This document shows, in pieces, positions 15,324 through 26,889 of a stretch of 64,000 bases of DNA. Numbering within the stretch: position 1 is the stretch's first letter; every line of letters starts with the position of its first letter. The stretch spans positions 111,191,321 through 111,255,320 of the forward strand of contig OX352772.1 of the NCBI GenBank assembly GCA_947095535.1, in the 5' to 3' direction. Source of the stretch: Poecilobothrus nobilitatus. Lineage: Eukaryota; Arthropoda; Insecta; Diptera; Dolichopodidae. The translations under genes and the position numbers were made by a program. Under the pieces are notes generated by a model, which had not been told where the DNA came from, searched no databases, and was given only the letters and a program-made list of their open reading frames with translations.

Positions 15324-18300
15324 ATGAGTTCACCAAACAAAAAATTAAAATTAACATGTGAAATATGTTCGAAGGAATTTACGAGAGCAGATAATTTAAA
15401 AAAACATAAAAATATTATACATAAAGATAAGGAAGAATATTTTTTTTGTACCTACTGCAAAAAATACGTATCCAAAAAGTTTGAAGCTGCACATTTACGT
15501 ACTAATATACATAAAATAAATTCAGCTAAACGTGTGTCAGACAATTTAAAAACAATTAATCAATCTTTTTGTAATAGATTGGAGGCATACCTGCGTGAGA
15601 ATGAAAATGAAGCCATTTTAGATCCTAAAGAGTTTCTTGATGGTATCAAAGATGAGGTTGTTCAATTACTAGAACAATCAGTAAGAAAGCATAATGTCAT
15701 TAAATTCAATCTTGAACTTTTTGGAGATTATGTAAAGCTCAATGATGAAAATATAGAGAACTTATCAACTAAGTCTTTTCAAACTAAAATGAAAATTGCT
15801 ACACGTTCAGATAGTCTTTCTTGTATGTATGATGATGTAATAGAAAAAATCCAACAACAAGCGGAAGATTTTCAAGAAAAAGATAGCGGTTGGGCAATAA
15901 TACAAATTTTGCGGGTTGAAATAAATATAAATAAATATGAACCAATCCGTGGATCATCACATATTGCCCTTCCATCATCAATTGAACAAAAAAGAGCTTG
16001 TATTAATGTACGAAATGAAGACCTTTACTGTTTCAAGTGGAGTGTTATATCAGCAATGCAACCATTTCCACCACAATATAACGGATATAAACCATCGTTA
16101 TATAAAATTAATGATATAACATCAACAACTATTAATTTAGAATTTGGACTTGTAAGCTCTATTCATTTTGAGGGTATGACATTTCCAGCAGAGTTGAGCG
16201 ATTTACATCTATTTGAAGAGCTTAACGAAAATTTAAGCATTAATGTTTTTGGTTTGGAGTACACAAATAAACAACATCAAGTTGTAGGACCTTTTTATAT
16301 AACCAAAGAAGAAAAAATACATCATATTAATCTCCTCCTACTTGAAAAAGATGAAAACTTTCACTTTGTGTATATAAGTAATCTCTCGAAATTGTTACGC
16401 AGTTTTATTACAAATCATGAACATCAAATATATATATGTAATTCTTGTTTGCAACATTTTTATGATTCACAACAGTTTGTTATTCACAAAGAGGAGTGTA
16501 AAAATATTGTTACAAGACTTCCTACTGAATATAACAACATACTAAAATTTAGAAACTATCAACAACAAATGGAAGCGCCCTTTGTGATTTATGCAGATGC
16601 TGAAAGCATTTTATCACCTATTGCAACATGTGATCATAATCCAGAAATTTCAACAACTACAAATACACATAAACATGTTCCAATAGCGTTTTCATACTAT
16701 TTTAAATGTTCATTTGATGATTCTTTGAGTTGTTATAAGCAGTTTACAGGAGTGGATTGTGATAAGCAGTTTATAGAATCATTAGTTATTAAATGTACTA
16801 ATATTTTTCAAAATCATCATATGCTACCAAAATCAATGGAAAAGCTAACATTGGATGAAGAATTACATCAATTAACAGAGAGGGATTGTCACATTTGTAG
16901 TAAGTCTTTAGATTATATTGATAGAGTAAGAGACCATTGTCATTTTACAGGCAAATATAGAGGCCCTGCACATTTGTCGTGTAATATATTGTATAGGCGA
17001 CCCACTTTTTTTCCCATATTTTTTCATAATTTTTCAAAATACGATTGTCATTTGTTATTTAGGGCATTGAATGAAATTGAAGGTATCATTACTGTATTAC
17101 CTTTAAATAAAGAACTTTACATTTCACTTTCTAAACAAATTAAAATTGACAGAGATAACCATTTTTATTTACGCTTTCTTGATAGTTTTAGATTTATGGC
17201 TTCAAGTCTTGACTCATTGTGTAGGAATTTAGATAAAGATAATTTAGATCACGTTAAAAAAGTATTTAATTCTGAGGAAAAATTTGAATTAATGAGACGC
17301 AAAGGAGTTTTTCCTTATGAATACATTGATTCAATAGAAAAACTTTATGAGGAATGTTTACCACCTCAAGAAGCATTTAAAAACCGGATGACAAATATGG
17401 CTTGCTGTAATTCTGACTATAACCACGCAACAACGGTATGGCATACGTTTAATTGTCGAAACCTTTGGGATTATATGAAATTGTACTTAAAAACAGATGT
17501 GTTAATATTGGTAGATGTTTTTGAAAACTTCCGAAAAATATGTAGAAAAATTTATAAAGTAGATCCTGCTAATTTTTATACTGCACCGGGTCTTACGTGG
17601 GCTGCAATGTTAAAATATACAAATATTGAATTAGAATTATTAACTGATATCAACATGTATCATTTCTTTCAAAAAGGAATACGTGGTGGTATTAGTCAAT
17701 GTTCTTTAAGACATTCAAAGGCTAATAATAAATACATGGGTAAATCTTATAGAAAAGAAGAAAATTCTAATTATATTGTATATTTAGATGCAAATAATTT
17801 ATACGGTTGGGCAATGTCTCAATATGTACCATATAAAGGTTTTCAATGGTTTGACACTCCCGAAAGTATTAATGTAATGGAAATTTCAGATGATTCAGAA
17901 ATAGGGTATATTTTAGAAGTAGATTTAGAATATCCACAAAACCTTCATGATTTACATAACGATTTACCATTTTGTGCAGAAAATAAAGTTCCCATCGGTA
18001 GTAAAATACCAAAACTATTGCTTGATTTAAATAATAAACATAAATACGTTATTCATTACCGAAATTTAAAACAATGTCTTCAAAATGGTTTGGTACTTCA
18101 AAAAGTTCATAGAGCTCTAAAATTTCAACAATCCGACTGGTTAAAGAAATACATTGATTTGAATAATATGCATAGAACGAATGCATTAAATAATTTTGAG
18201 AAAGACTTTTTCAAATTAATGAATAACGCCGTTTTTGGTAAAACTATGGAGAATGTTGATAAGAGAGTCGATGTGAAAATTGCCACAGCATGGGAGAGCC

Positions 18301-19007
18301 AAGGGAGACATTTAGGTGCCCGTGCTTTAATAGCAAAGCCAAATTATCACAGTTCTTCAAGGTTTACTGAAGATTTAATTGCTATTCAACTAAATAAATC
18401 TCAAGTTCTTTATGATAAACCAATATATTTAGGATTTACGGTACTTGAACAATCTAAAATTCTGATGTATGATTTTCATTATAATTATATTAAACCTAAA
18501 TATGGTAATAGAATTTCTTTAAATTACATTGATACTGACAGTTTCATTTATACCATACAAACAGATGACTTTTATGCCGATATAGAAAAAGATTTAGCTA
18601 TACACTTTGATACTTCGGATTATAATCCTCTTAATCCATACAAATTCCCTCTAATAAATAAGAAAAAACTTGGGTTATTTAAAGATGAATTCAATGGTAA
18701 AATTGTTTCTGAATTTATTGGGTTAAGGTCAAAAATGTATTACCTTGAGTCGTTTCAGGGTGATCAAGTAAAAAAGGCTAAAGGGATAAAAAAATATGTT
18801 GTAAAAGAATTGGATTTAAATCATTATAAAGACTGTTTATTAAATAATAAAATTCTCTTTAGAAAAATGAACAATTTTAGATCATACTTACATGTAATTT
18901 ATACACAAAATTTAAATAAAATAGCTTTAAGTTCATTAGATAATAAAAGATATATATTAGATGATAAAATTCATACACTTGCATGGGGGCATTATAAATT
19001 AAATTAA
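15324..19007 (+). CDS. PolB: Protein-primed DNA polymerase B
   Basis: 1227 aa, full length for Polinton PolB. N-terminal C2H2 zinc finger (CEICSKEFTRADNLKKH, 12-28), a second Cys/His finger (42-63) and a third (CNSCLQHFYDSQQFVIH, 372-388). Exonuclease motifs: ExoI YADAES (D425, E427), ExoII HNFSKYD (568-574), ExoIII YLKTD (721-725). Inserted between ExoI and ExoII is a Cys/His endonuclease VII-like motif (CHIC 522-525, DHCHFTGKYRG 537-547, HLSCN 550-554). Polymerase motifs: A YLDANNLYGWAM (D822), B NNAVFGKTMEN (967-977), C YIDTDS (D1070, D1072). It replicates the element, presumably primed by a protein at the TIR tips. The start follows an A-rich leader. No lesion seen. Confidence 0.97.
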   Translation: MSSPNKKLKLTCEICSKEFTRADNLKKHKNIIHKDKEEYFFCTYCKKYVSKKFEAAHLRTNIHKINSAKRVSDNLKTINQSFCNRLEAYLRENENEAILDPKEFLDGIKDEVVQLLEQSVRKHNVIKFNLELFGDYVKLNDENIENLSTKSFQTKMKIATRSDSLSCMYDDVIEKIQQQAEDFQEKDSGWAIIQILRVEININKYEPIRGSSHIALPSSIEQKRACINVRNEDLYCFKWSVISAMQPFPPQYNGYKPSLYKINDITSTTINLEFGLVSSIHFEGMTFPAELSDLHLFEELNENLSINVFGLEYTNKQHQVVGPFYITKEEKIHHINLLLLEKDENFHFVYISNLSKLLRSFITNHEHQIYICNSCLQHFYDSQQFVIHKEECKNIVTRLPTEYNNILKFRNYQQQMEAPFVIYADAESILSPIATCDHNPEISTTTNTHKHVPIAFSYYFKCSFDDSLSCYKQFTGVDCDKQFIESLVIKCTNIFQNHHMLPKSMEKLTLDEELHQLTERDCHICSKSLDYIDRVRDHCHFTGKYRGPAHLSCNILYRRPTFFPIFFHNFSKYDCHLLFRALNEIEGIITVLPLNKELYISLSKQIKIDRDNHFYLRFLDSFRFMASSLDSLCRNLDKDNLDHVKKVFNSEEKFELMRRKGVFPYEYIDSIEKLYEECLPPQEAFKNRMTNMACCNSDYNHATTVWHTFNCRNLWDYMKLYLKTDVLILVDVFENFRKICRKIYKVDPANFYTAPGLTWAAMLKYTNIELELLTDINMYHFFQKGIRGGISQCSLRHSKANNKYMGKSYRKEENSNYIVYLDANNLYGWAMSQYVPYKGFQWFDTPESINVMEISDDSEIGYILEVDLEYPQNLHDLHNDLPFCAENKVPIGSKIPKLLLDLNNKHKYVIHYRNLKQCLQNGLVLQKVHRALKFQQSDWLKKYIDLNNMHRTNALNNFEKDFFKLMNNAVFGKTMENVDKRVDVKIATAWESQGRHLGARALIAKPNYHSSSRFTEDLIAIQLNKSQVLYDKPIYLGFTVLEQSKILMYDFHYNYIKPKYGNRISLNYIDTDSFIYTIQTDDFYADIEKDLAIHFDTSDYNPLNPYKFPLINKKKLGLFKDEFNGKIVSEFIGLRSKMYYLESFQGDQVKKAKGIKKYVVKELDLNHYKDCLLNNKILFRKMNNFRSYLHVIYTQNLNKIALSSLDNKRYILDDKIHTLAWGHYKLN

Positions 19008-19186
19008 CTTAAGCTTAATTGTAATTATTTGTATAAGTAATTAAAAAAATAAAAAATAAATATTTTAAAAATTTAGTAGTGTTTTATTGTTTTATACATA
19101 ACAAAAACTATTTTTTAATTTTTCGGATATTTCAGATTAATAAACAAACAAGATATTATTTAATCATAATATGATACAGGTGCACG
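19008..19186. other. PolB 3' region
   Basis: AT-rich, with AATAAA signals near 19048-19060. It lies between the PolB stop and the right TIR. No gene. Confidence 0.4.
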
Positions 19187-20026
19187 TAAAAATTAAATGT
19201 AAAAAACTTTGTAGTATATATTTTGTTTTTTCCTTTTTATATTAACAAAAGGAATCTTATATTAAAAAAGGAGATATTTTAAAGTTTGTATATTTTTTGC
19301 ACCTGTTACCACCACAATATTTCATAATTTATAATGATACAAATCTACATGTGCACACACACACACACACACACATACACATATTTCTGTTTATTTCTTT
19401 TGTGATTCAATCGCACATTAATTCATTAATTTATTCAGGTTTATTATTCAAAGAAAACAAAAAAACCACAAAAATAATTCATTGAATTGTTCTACTCAAA
19501 TCATTGTAAAACCTAAATTCAATATAAAGCTTTCTAAAAAAATTAAAAATTGTTTAATTAAAACAATAGAATTTATAATCAATATATATTTTTTAAGCTC
19601 CTGCAGGCAGCATAACCGTTGAAAAGACTTTTTATCAAATAATTATAATTTTCCAACAATATAGTATAAACACAAACCAAAAGTTTCACTTTTTTTATTT
19701 TTAAAAATAAACTCTGAAACAAGTTTAAAATTAAGTTCATTAAGCTTTCTTTTTTTTCTTTTAAAACCATTATTTTAATTTTTCATATAAACTTTAAATC
19801 AAGCTTAGTTCTGAGTTTATTATTTAAAACATTTTTTTTTTTTTTTTTATTTCAATATTCTTAAACTTTTCATATAAATAATTTAATACTAAATTTGTTA
19901 GTTAAGACAATTTTTTTTTTTTTTTTATTGTGTATTTTAGCGGTAAAAAAGCTCCTCCATGCGGCTCCGCCATAGAAAAAGCTTTAAAAAAGCTCCTCCA
20001 TGCGGCTCCGCCATATCCTTACTACT
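19187..20026. repeat. Right terminal inverted repeat of the Polinton
   Basis: The reverse complement of 1582-2446, containing the mirror (CA)n stretch near 19354-19382 and the mirror tip duplication. The 63-codon frame at 19579-19770 (minus) is the TIR copy of that at 1840-2031. Near 19250-19276 it carries a short duplicated TATATTAA-AAGGA sequence where the left arm has different DNA. Confidence 0.93.
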
Positions 20027-20032
20027 CCCTTT
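20027..20032. repeat. Target site duplication, right (CCCTTT)
   Basis: Exact match to 1576-1581, immediately after the right Polinton terminus. Confidence 0.95.
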
Positions 20033-21743
20033 CTCCATTTGATTAAGGATTTCAGATGTATAAACCATCAGGTTCGTAGTAGTTGAACGACCTTTTCTGA
20101 AACCATGTTGTTGTTCATTTAGTTTTGCATTTATGATAGGACTAATTCTATCAACAACAATTTTTTTAAAAAATTTAGGTATAGTCGAAAGGATTGCTAT
20201 ACCTCGACAATTTTCCACCGATGCTTTATCTCCTTTTTCAAAAATAGGGGTTAAGTGGGAGGATTTTCACTTTTGTGTGGAAAATTCCAATTGAAAGTGA
20301 CTTATTGAAAATAAAATGAAGAGGGAAGATTAGACTGTGAGAGCAATTATGCAAAAACATTGGAGGAATTAAGTCCGGACCAGCACTCATTTTTATATCA
20401 AGGCTCAAAATTGCTTCAAGAATATCATTTTCAAAAAGATACACGTCTGTAAATAGCAAATTTGAACAATTAGATAAGGAATTAGTCGATGTGGTAACTG
20501 GTGCTGTTGGACGATAAACTTGTTGAAAATGATCAGAAAAGAAGTTACAAATTTCTTTTGCGCAATCAGAAACCACATTGTCTTTTGATATCATTGAATT
20601 GGGATACCCAAATAATTTCCGTTTTAGGATCAGTAAAAAGTTTGTTGCCAATATCCGTGACATAGTTTTCATATGCTGCATTGGCTTTTTGTTTAAATTC
20701 AATTGCAAGTTGCTTATACATATTCAATAAGTCGTCGCATGGTGCTTGATGATTTTTAAGTTTTTTGTATATTTTATTGCGCCGATTTCTCAAGTTCCTA
20801 AGATCTCTATCTAACCATGGTTTTGTTGTTTTATGTTTTTTGCGAATTTTAGGAACAAAGGCATAAATAATTTGAAACAGATTTGAGTAAAAGATAGAGA
20901 TTAGTAAATTGATATCCTGTTGAACTAACAGTTCGTCCCATGTGATGACAAAGCATAATTAATACTTTGATAGTTAACATTAAAAAAGTCGTATACAATT
21001 TCATTATTGTAAGATTTGGCCAAGAGTGGGATAGAAGTGGAGAACTCGAAAATAAGTGCGTTATGATGAGCAGAGTTGGTAAAAAGATTATCAACATCAT
21101 CAACGAGTTTAACCGACACTCTATCATATGCATTTGAAAATGCAAGATCTAACCACTTATTATTACTATTAGAATAACTGATAATTTGTTGTAAATCGTT
21201 ACCGTAGAACTCGCTAATAAGACCGAAGTCAATTTCGTCATGAAAGTTAACCGATAATAAAAAATTATCAGCGTCGTCCACGATAAAAGAAATAGAAGGA
21301 CGATTAAAATCGCCAAACACAAAAATTGAGTCATCCTCATGCATTTCTGAAATAATATTGTGATATACACTATAAAAATCAGAATATGAGGAATTGTCAG
21401 AGTTTGAAGAGAAATAAACAATACCTAGGTATAAATTACTTCTACCTAATTTTATTTTAACAAATTGGTGATCGAAAGATTGATGTGTACCAGTGATTAA
21501 TGGTACACTAGATAAGTTATTCTTTACAGCAAGTAGAACACCACCTCCGTGCGAACAATTTCCAGATAGATAATCACGATCCTTTCTGTAAATGGACCAA
21601 TTACCATCAAGAATTTCCTCGCTTGTAAACGAATCGTTGAGCCATGTTTCAGTTATAACTAATACACTGAAATTACACGACTTGGCATCAACAAAAAGCT
21701 TCTTGAGCTTGCCTATCATACCACTACAATTGTGGTAAAACAT
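20027..21743 (-). pseudogene. Non-LTR retrotransposon ORF2: endonuclease and N-terminal half of RT
   Basis: The minus-strand continuation of the element whose 3' half lies at 422-1581. From 21743 downward come APE-type endonuclease motifs: ETWLNDS (catalytic Glu), YRKDRD, GGGVLLAV, FGDFNRP (Asp-Phe-Asn), LDLAFSN and SAHHNALIFEF (His). A linker follows, then RT motifs CRGIAILSTIPKFF and EQQHGFRKGRSTTTNL. The frame shifts several times between 20940 and 20230, so the copy is inactive. The Polinton entered just before RT motif A; removing it and one CCCTTT restores a continuous frame across the junction. Confidence 0.88.
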
Positions 21744-21789
21744 TTTAATGTTGTTTATGTTGTTGAAAGTTTGAGAGGTTTTTTTAGAG

Positions 21790-24172
21790 TAACTAAGGTT
21801 AGATAAAAGGATGAGATTTGAAGTTTGGTTTTGAACTTAGAGTTTGGACGAAAAAACTTGTTATAACTCTCACGTGATTGATTCAAATGAGTATAGTAGT
21901 TGCTATTGCAATGACTACGATAAGCCTTAAGATTCTCTTCGACCTCTTTAACAGAGAAGCCTATATTTATATGATATCTGAGATAAAGATCATATAAATC
22001 TTTATAATTAGATGGCAGGCCCTCATTGTGAATGAGAACTGAAAGGTGAGTCCTAGTTTTACCTTCTATAACGGTGTTATACGAATCATTATGTAAATAG
22101 GCTAGGAAAAGTCTAATGTTTTAGAGAATTCTCTCATCTCTGAATCTTGACAGAGCACATTTGCAATCTTCTGTTAGAGATTGCTTTGTCATTCTAACGA
22201 TTGGAGAAACAAGTAGATCTTGTAATACTAGTTTATTATTATTATTAATATTATTGTTATTATTATTAATATTAATATTAGTATTGTTATTATTTTGATT
22301 ATTATTATTATTGTTGTCGTTACTAATATTATTATTATTATTATCGTTTTAATTATTATTATTATTATCATTATTATCGTTATAATTATTATTATTGTCA
22401 TTACTAACATTTTTATTATTATTATCGTTAAAATTATTATTATTATTATTTGTATTATTATTATTATTATTAATATTATTTTTTTTATTTTTATTTTTAT
22501 TATTATTATTTTTATTTTGATTATTTTTATTTCGATTATTATTATTATTATTGTTACTTTTAAATTTATTATTGTTATTACTATTAACTTTATTATTATT
22601 TATATTATAGTTACTGTTAACCGGTCTTAAAGTATCTCCTTGGATGAAGTTAGATTACTTTTTGCTATTGGTAGATAATGAACTCTGAATTAGAAATTTC
22701 TTTTTAGCTTTATTACTAAAAGGAACAGCGAAAGGATTAAGAAGAAGTGTTTTAGAATGCGTGTTGTTATTGTTTGTGTTAATGTTTAAACTTGTATTAG
22801 TATGTGAAATAGATTTTGGTGTATTACTACTAGAATTAGACTCTTCTTTAAAAAGCTTTGTTATAGTACCTTTTTTCCATCGTTTGTAATTTATTATTTC
22901 ACAAACTTTGGATTAAGGTACCATAACTTTAAAAGATTTATATTTTGGTTTAAATCTAAGATTCTTAGGAGTATTGTTAACTATTATTACAGTACTTAAA
23001 TTAAAGTTATTCTTTAAAAACTTACTGAGGTAATTAGAAGTTGTGTAAGCTGCAAATTTAGTAAAGGACAGTGACTGGAGATCCGAATCCGGTTTAGATT
23101 CTTCCTCAGATGACATCTGCCTACGATCTGCAGTAATTTCATTTTCATTTGGAAGTAAAAATTGAACCTTCTTAGTTGGCAATTTAGTAGCATTTGAAGA
23201 ACATTTTTTCATTGAAGAAGGATTAGTTACAGATGGTAATTGATCCAAAATATCAGAGCTCAAAGATGTCGAAGTCAGTTTAGGTGAAGATAAATTGGTA
23301 TTGTCAGCACTGCACTGAAGTAATTCATTATATAAAGAATTGTTTACGAAGGTTGATTTTGAAGCAGTTTCAGGAATGTCTTGGTTCGAAAACGTGGTAG
23401 GTGAATCTTGAATTGAATCTGCAGATGAGATAGTTTCAGAACAAAAGCCAGCATTTTTTGAATTTTTAACTGTATTGTAGTTTATTGGTTTAAAAATAAA
23501 CGCATTCTGACCTGCACTATAGTTGAAAGGTTCATCAGTCTGAATCCAAATATCTTTTGAGTTGCGACTTAGATACATTTGGTTGCATCTAAATGTATCA
23601 AAAGATGTATCAAGACTAGCATCTATTTTCATACCCATATTCGAAATTTCTTTTCTTAATGAACCTATCTGCTCATTAAATTTCTCTGCAACGTCAGTAG
23701 TAGTGTCGATTAATTTTGAATTAAAAATTTTTTGCAGTTGTGACCTAATAGAAGATTTTAACTCATTAGTTAATGATTTGATAGATTCATTAGTAGAATT
23801 TAATGCCGAGATAAACTCATCTTTATTAAGCACCTCATTCAGCTTCAAATGATCATTCTGCTTTAGTGACGTTCTGCTCAAGGTGGTATTGAGGGCTTCA
23901 TAATCTTTAGCCATTTCATTAAATGACGCGGAGTTATATTTTATTGTGTCGTTACATCTTGCTGCAAGTCCTGTGTACTCATATTTAATATTATTGAACG
24001 AAGATTTGACTTCATCCAATAACATATTAATGCTGGAATGATAATCGAAGCATTCGTCACATACAAAGTATTGAGCCAGGAATGCAGAATACCACACTCT
24101 AGGAGCTTTTAAACAAACTCCGTGGAAGCGTCTCTTACAAAAACTCCTGCATGTAACAGGTTTTTGCGTCAT
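21790..24172 (-). pseudogene. Non-LTR retrotransposon ORF1 with PHD-like zinc finger and Asn-rich tract
   Basis: An open frame from 24172 to 22913 (419 aa) begins with a PHD-type Cys/His pattern (CRSFCKRRFHGVC ... FVCDEC). A long helical region follows (coiled coil, about 60-190), then a Ser/Thr-rich linker and a basic beta-rich end (KNLRFKPKYKSFKVMV). Coding similarity continues past the stop, through an Asn-repeat zone, to about 21800, where the frame reads INIGFSVKEVEENLKAYRSH. That indicates a frameshifted longer ORF1. ORF1 proteins of CR1-like elements often have a PHD-type finger and coiled coil and bind the element's RNA. Confidence 0.7.
22225..22625. repeat. ATT/ATTA trinucleotide repeat (Asn tract of ORF1)
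   Basis: About 400 bp of imperfect (ATT)n on the plus strand. On the minus strand it reads AAT/AAC codons, giving an Asn-rich linker within the ORF1 region. The isoleucine-rich frames it also creates are artefacts. Confidence 0.85.
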
Positions 24173-25170
24173 AAACTGTGCAGCTTGAATTATTTCATTT
24201 AACCGAATTCATTTTAGATTATATAAATAGTATTTACTTTAACAAATAAAAAAAACGGCAATTTAAAAAGAGTTCAAAGTTTTTAGAAAAAGTACTAGCA
24301 GAATAAACAATTAATTAAAAAAAGTAAATAAGTAAATGAAAAAAAGCTGATTCCAATATAATTTTTGTTTTTTTAACAAAAGTTTAACAAAAAGAGAAAA
24401 AAATTATTTTGTTAAAATTTAAAAGACGAATAAGCTTACTATTATGAAATAGTAAGAATATTAAAAAGTATTATTAATATTATTATTTTAAAGTTAAATA
24501 ACAAATTAAAAATAAAATTAAGAATAAATTTAGCACGTCTACTTAGTTTAGCGTCTTATAAACGATTCCGATTATGTGATTATGTGATTTAGTATTTAAA
24601 TTTACCATTATGTGAAAAATAATTTTGCATGATATTTCTTTTTTCATAACTCCGGCACACTTGGAGATAGGAACCTCAAATTTTGAGACAAGGAAGAACT
24701 TAAAATTAGTATAAGTTTCCTTAGAAATTTTTTTTGCACCACCCCCTGATGAAGAGGTATTAGGGCTCAAAAATTGAAGATTTGATATTTTTAGTCACCT
24801 GTAACTTAAGCACCTGTACACATTTTTCTTCGGCAAAACATACAAATTAAAGCTCCAGTAATATACTTTTACGTGTCTTAACGGTCTTCTTAGTTATATA
24901 GGGTTCCGGAGTTACAGCACCTCAAAATTCCAGAAAAGTCCTATTTTCACATATTTTTTTATTACAAAAAATTTCTTAAATTTTATTTTTTAAATTTTCA
25001 AATTTTTGTGCAAGTCACAATTTTAAACAGTTTGTATTGTGTTTTGGAAATGCACGCTTTTAAAAACCGTTGGTTTACATTCTACCTTGTTTTAAATTAT
25101 TGTAAAATAAACTTATGTTAAATTTTTCAAATAAATGTGTGTGTAAATGTGTAAATTTCCGATGTTTTTA
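24173..25170. other. 5' flank of the non-LTR element and diverged mini-me-like repeat
   Basis: No gene. 24173-24540 is AT-rich. 24640-24960 is a diverged relative of the end of the repeats at 25171 and 63091: it has the same CACCCCCTG / CACCTGTAACTT motif series. 25020-25165 resembles 30640-31030 (TTTTTCAAATAAATGTGTGTG). Confidence 0.45.
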
Positions 25171-26045
25171 TACCCGTACGATAAGTATCGGGTATAATAA
25201 AATTACTCCTCCGTTTGTAACACCTCGAAATAAGCGAGCTAGATATACCTTAAAAGGTATCGATCGGATCAGAATCAAATTCTGAGTCGATTAAGCCATG
25301 TCCGTCCGTCCGTCAGCACGCTAACTCAAAAACTAAGAAAGCTAGAATCTTGAAATTTACACAAAATATTCTAGGAGCAATTTGTAGGTTCCCTATTTTT
25401 TTTGGTTGAGTTTGGACCAAAACTTAGGGTAGCTCTCGAACACCTAACTTTTAGATCCCCACAATTTTTTTGAAATAGAGCCATGAAATTTTAACTGCTG
25501 ATAGATATCATAAAAATATTAATTTTATTTTTAACAACTTTTTTCTGTAGCCTCACCCGTTAAGGAGCTGCAGCCCCCCAATGTTCGAAAAATCTCTATA
25601 TTTAAATTGTTATAACACAAGTTCTATAAGATATATCTTCAATCTGAAAATTCCAAACGATAAGTGGTTATGAGCTTTACAAACGTGTATATAATAAATA
25701 TATACATGTGCTATACGGTGTGCTATACCGTTATACGAAACTGAATTATTACAAAATCATTTAACCCTTCTATCTTCTAAACGGTTTAAGTTGGAAACGG
25801 TAGAAGTTGAAATTTTGACAGAAGTTAGATCTTTGTAAATAAGTATGATTCATTTCAGAAATTTTTTTTGTATCACCCCCCGTTTAGAAACTGTAAGGTG
25901 TCAAAAACTGAAAATTTCCTATTTGTAAACACCTGTAACTTGAACAACTTTAACAACTGTTTTTAACCTGTTCTGTTAACAACTTTTTTTAATAATATAG
26001 GGTTCCTTTATAATTGACGAAAGTGTTACTTGATTTTTTCAAATT
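25171..26045. repeat. Mini-me/DINE-1-like repeat, TACCCGTACGATA end, copy 1
   Basis: Begins with the hairpin-like TACCCGTACGATAAGTATCG, followed by a conserved dipteran series: TTTGTAACACCTCG, GATCGGATCAGAA, GAGTCGATTAAGCCATG and (GTCC)n. The rest is a series of short A/T-rich blocks each containing CACCCCCCG-type motifs. A second copy is at 63091-64000. The (GTCY)n and TATACCC features are those known from mini-me/DINE-1 elements; assignment is by resemblance. Confidence 0.6.
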
Positions 26046-26889
26046 TTCTAACAAATTTCTTTAGTGAATTTTTTGCATTTTGTTTTACTCGATAATTTGA
26101 AATTGTTGAGGATATAATGCGCAGTACAAAACAAAATAAATAAATAAACAACATAACAGTTGCTTGAAGAATTTTAATTTATATGATATTGATATACATA
26201 CATACTTATATAATATCATGTTTATTTACTTATCGTATATGTCACTGATGAATGAATAATAAGAGTACAGATGTATATTATATAGCGCCGTATTTACATA
26301 CATATATGTATGTATTTTATTGTACTTATAAGAAATTATTCTATGAATGGAAATTTTTAAAGAAATGTTGCAATGTATGGCGATATACTTATAACAATAT
26401 AAATATACTATGTGCGCATTAATATGATATAATATTTAAAATTATATTTACTATTTTGTAATTTAATATACATTTACCGCTTAGTGTTAAATGGTACTAT
26501 AGAATATTTGAAAAAGTTTTGGATTGATAATCGTTATGTGGAAGGTTAGAATCTGCTTTTGAAGAATGTATAAACATATAGTTTGAATATATGTACAACC
26601 CATAGTTCTAGAAATCATAAAATTCACCCAAATTATTTTAAAATACTAAAGTATTAAAAAAATAATATTGTAAGCATAGTGACAGGCTGTGAACATAGTA
26701 ACGGTTCGTAAGGGTATCTAAGAGTTGACAAAGGCAACAGTATTCTTTCTCGTTTAAAATAAAATTATTACTTCCCAAGGATTTCGTTACATTGCAAAAT
26801 TAATATATGAATAATTAACAGCATAAATTAAAGTAAAAGTTATATTGAAGTAAATTGAATTCTAAGTAAGTGAAATTACCGCTTTTATT
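26046..26889. other. AT-rich DNA, no gene seen
   Basis: TATA/ACAT-rich sequence with short palindromes such as ACATACATATATGTATGT near 26296-26313. No frame or repeat boundary that I can support. Confidence 0.4.

Larger units (their letters stand above)
1582..20026. mobile_element. Polinton/Maverick (adintovirus-like) element, apparently complete
   Basis: An 18445-bp element starting AGTAGTAAGG and ending with its complement. It has terminal inverted repeats of about 850 bp and a perfect 6-bp target duplication. It encodes the core Polinton set: integrase, protein-primed PolB, adenain-type protease, packaging ATPase, major and minor capsid proteins. It also has a PLA2-type virion protein and accessory genes. 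No core gene has a stop or frameshift, apart from the protease frame, which appears to be entered by recoding. Genes run on both strands in blocks: two on plus (2654-4167), seven on minus (4246-8481), capsid block on plus (8581-13036), a mixed stretch, then PolB on plus. The intact genes and matching TIRs suggest a recent insertion. Confidence 0.96.

Noticed and set aside
15799..16119. Small frames overlapping the PolB N-terminal region on both strands.
   Set aside because: They overlap a continuous, well-supported 1227-codon gene and have no start context.
22228..22630. Isoleucine-rich frames on both strands.
   Set aside because: Products of the ATT repeat; only the Asn reading in the ORF1 context is meaningful.
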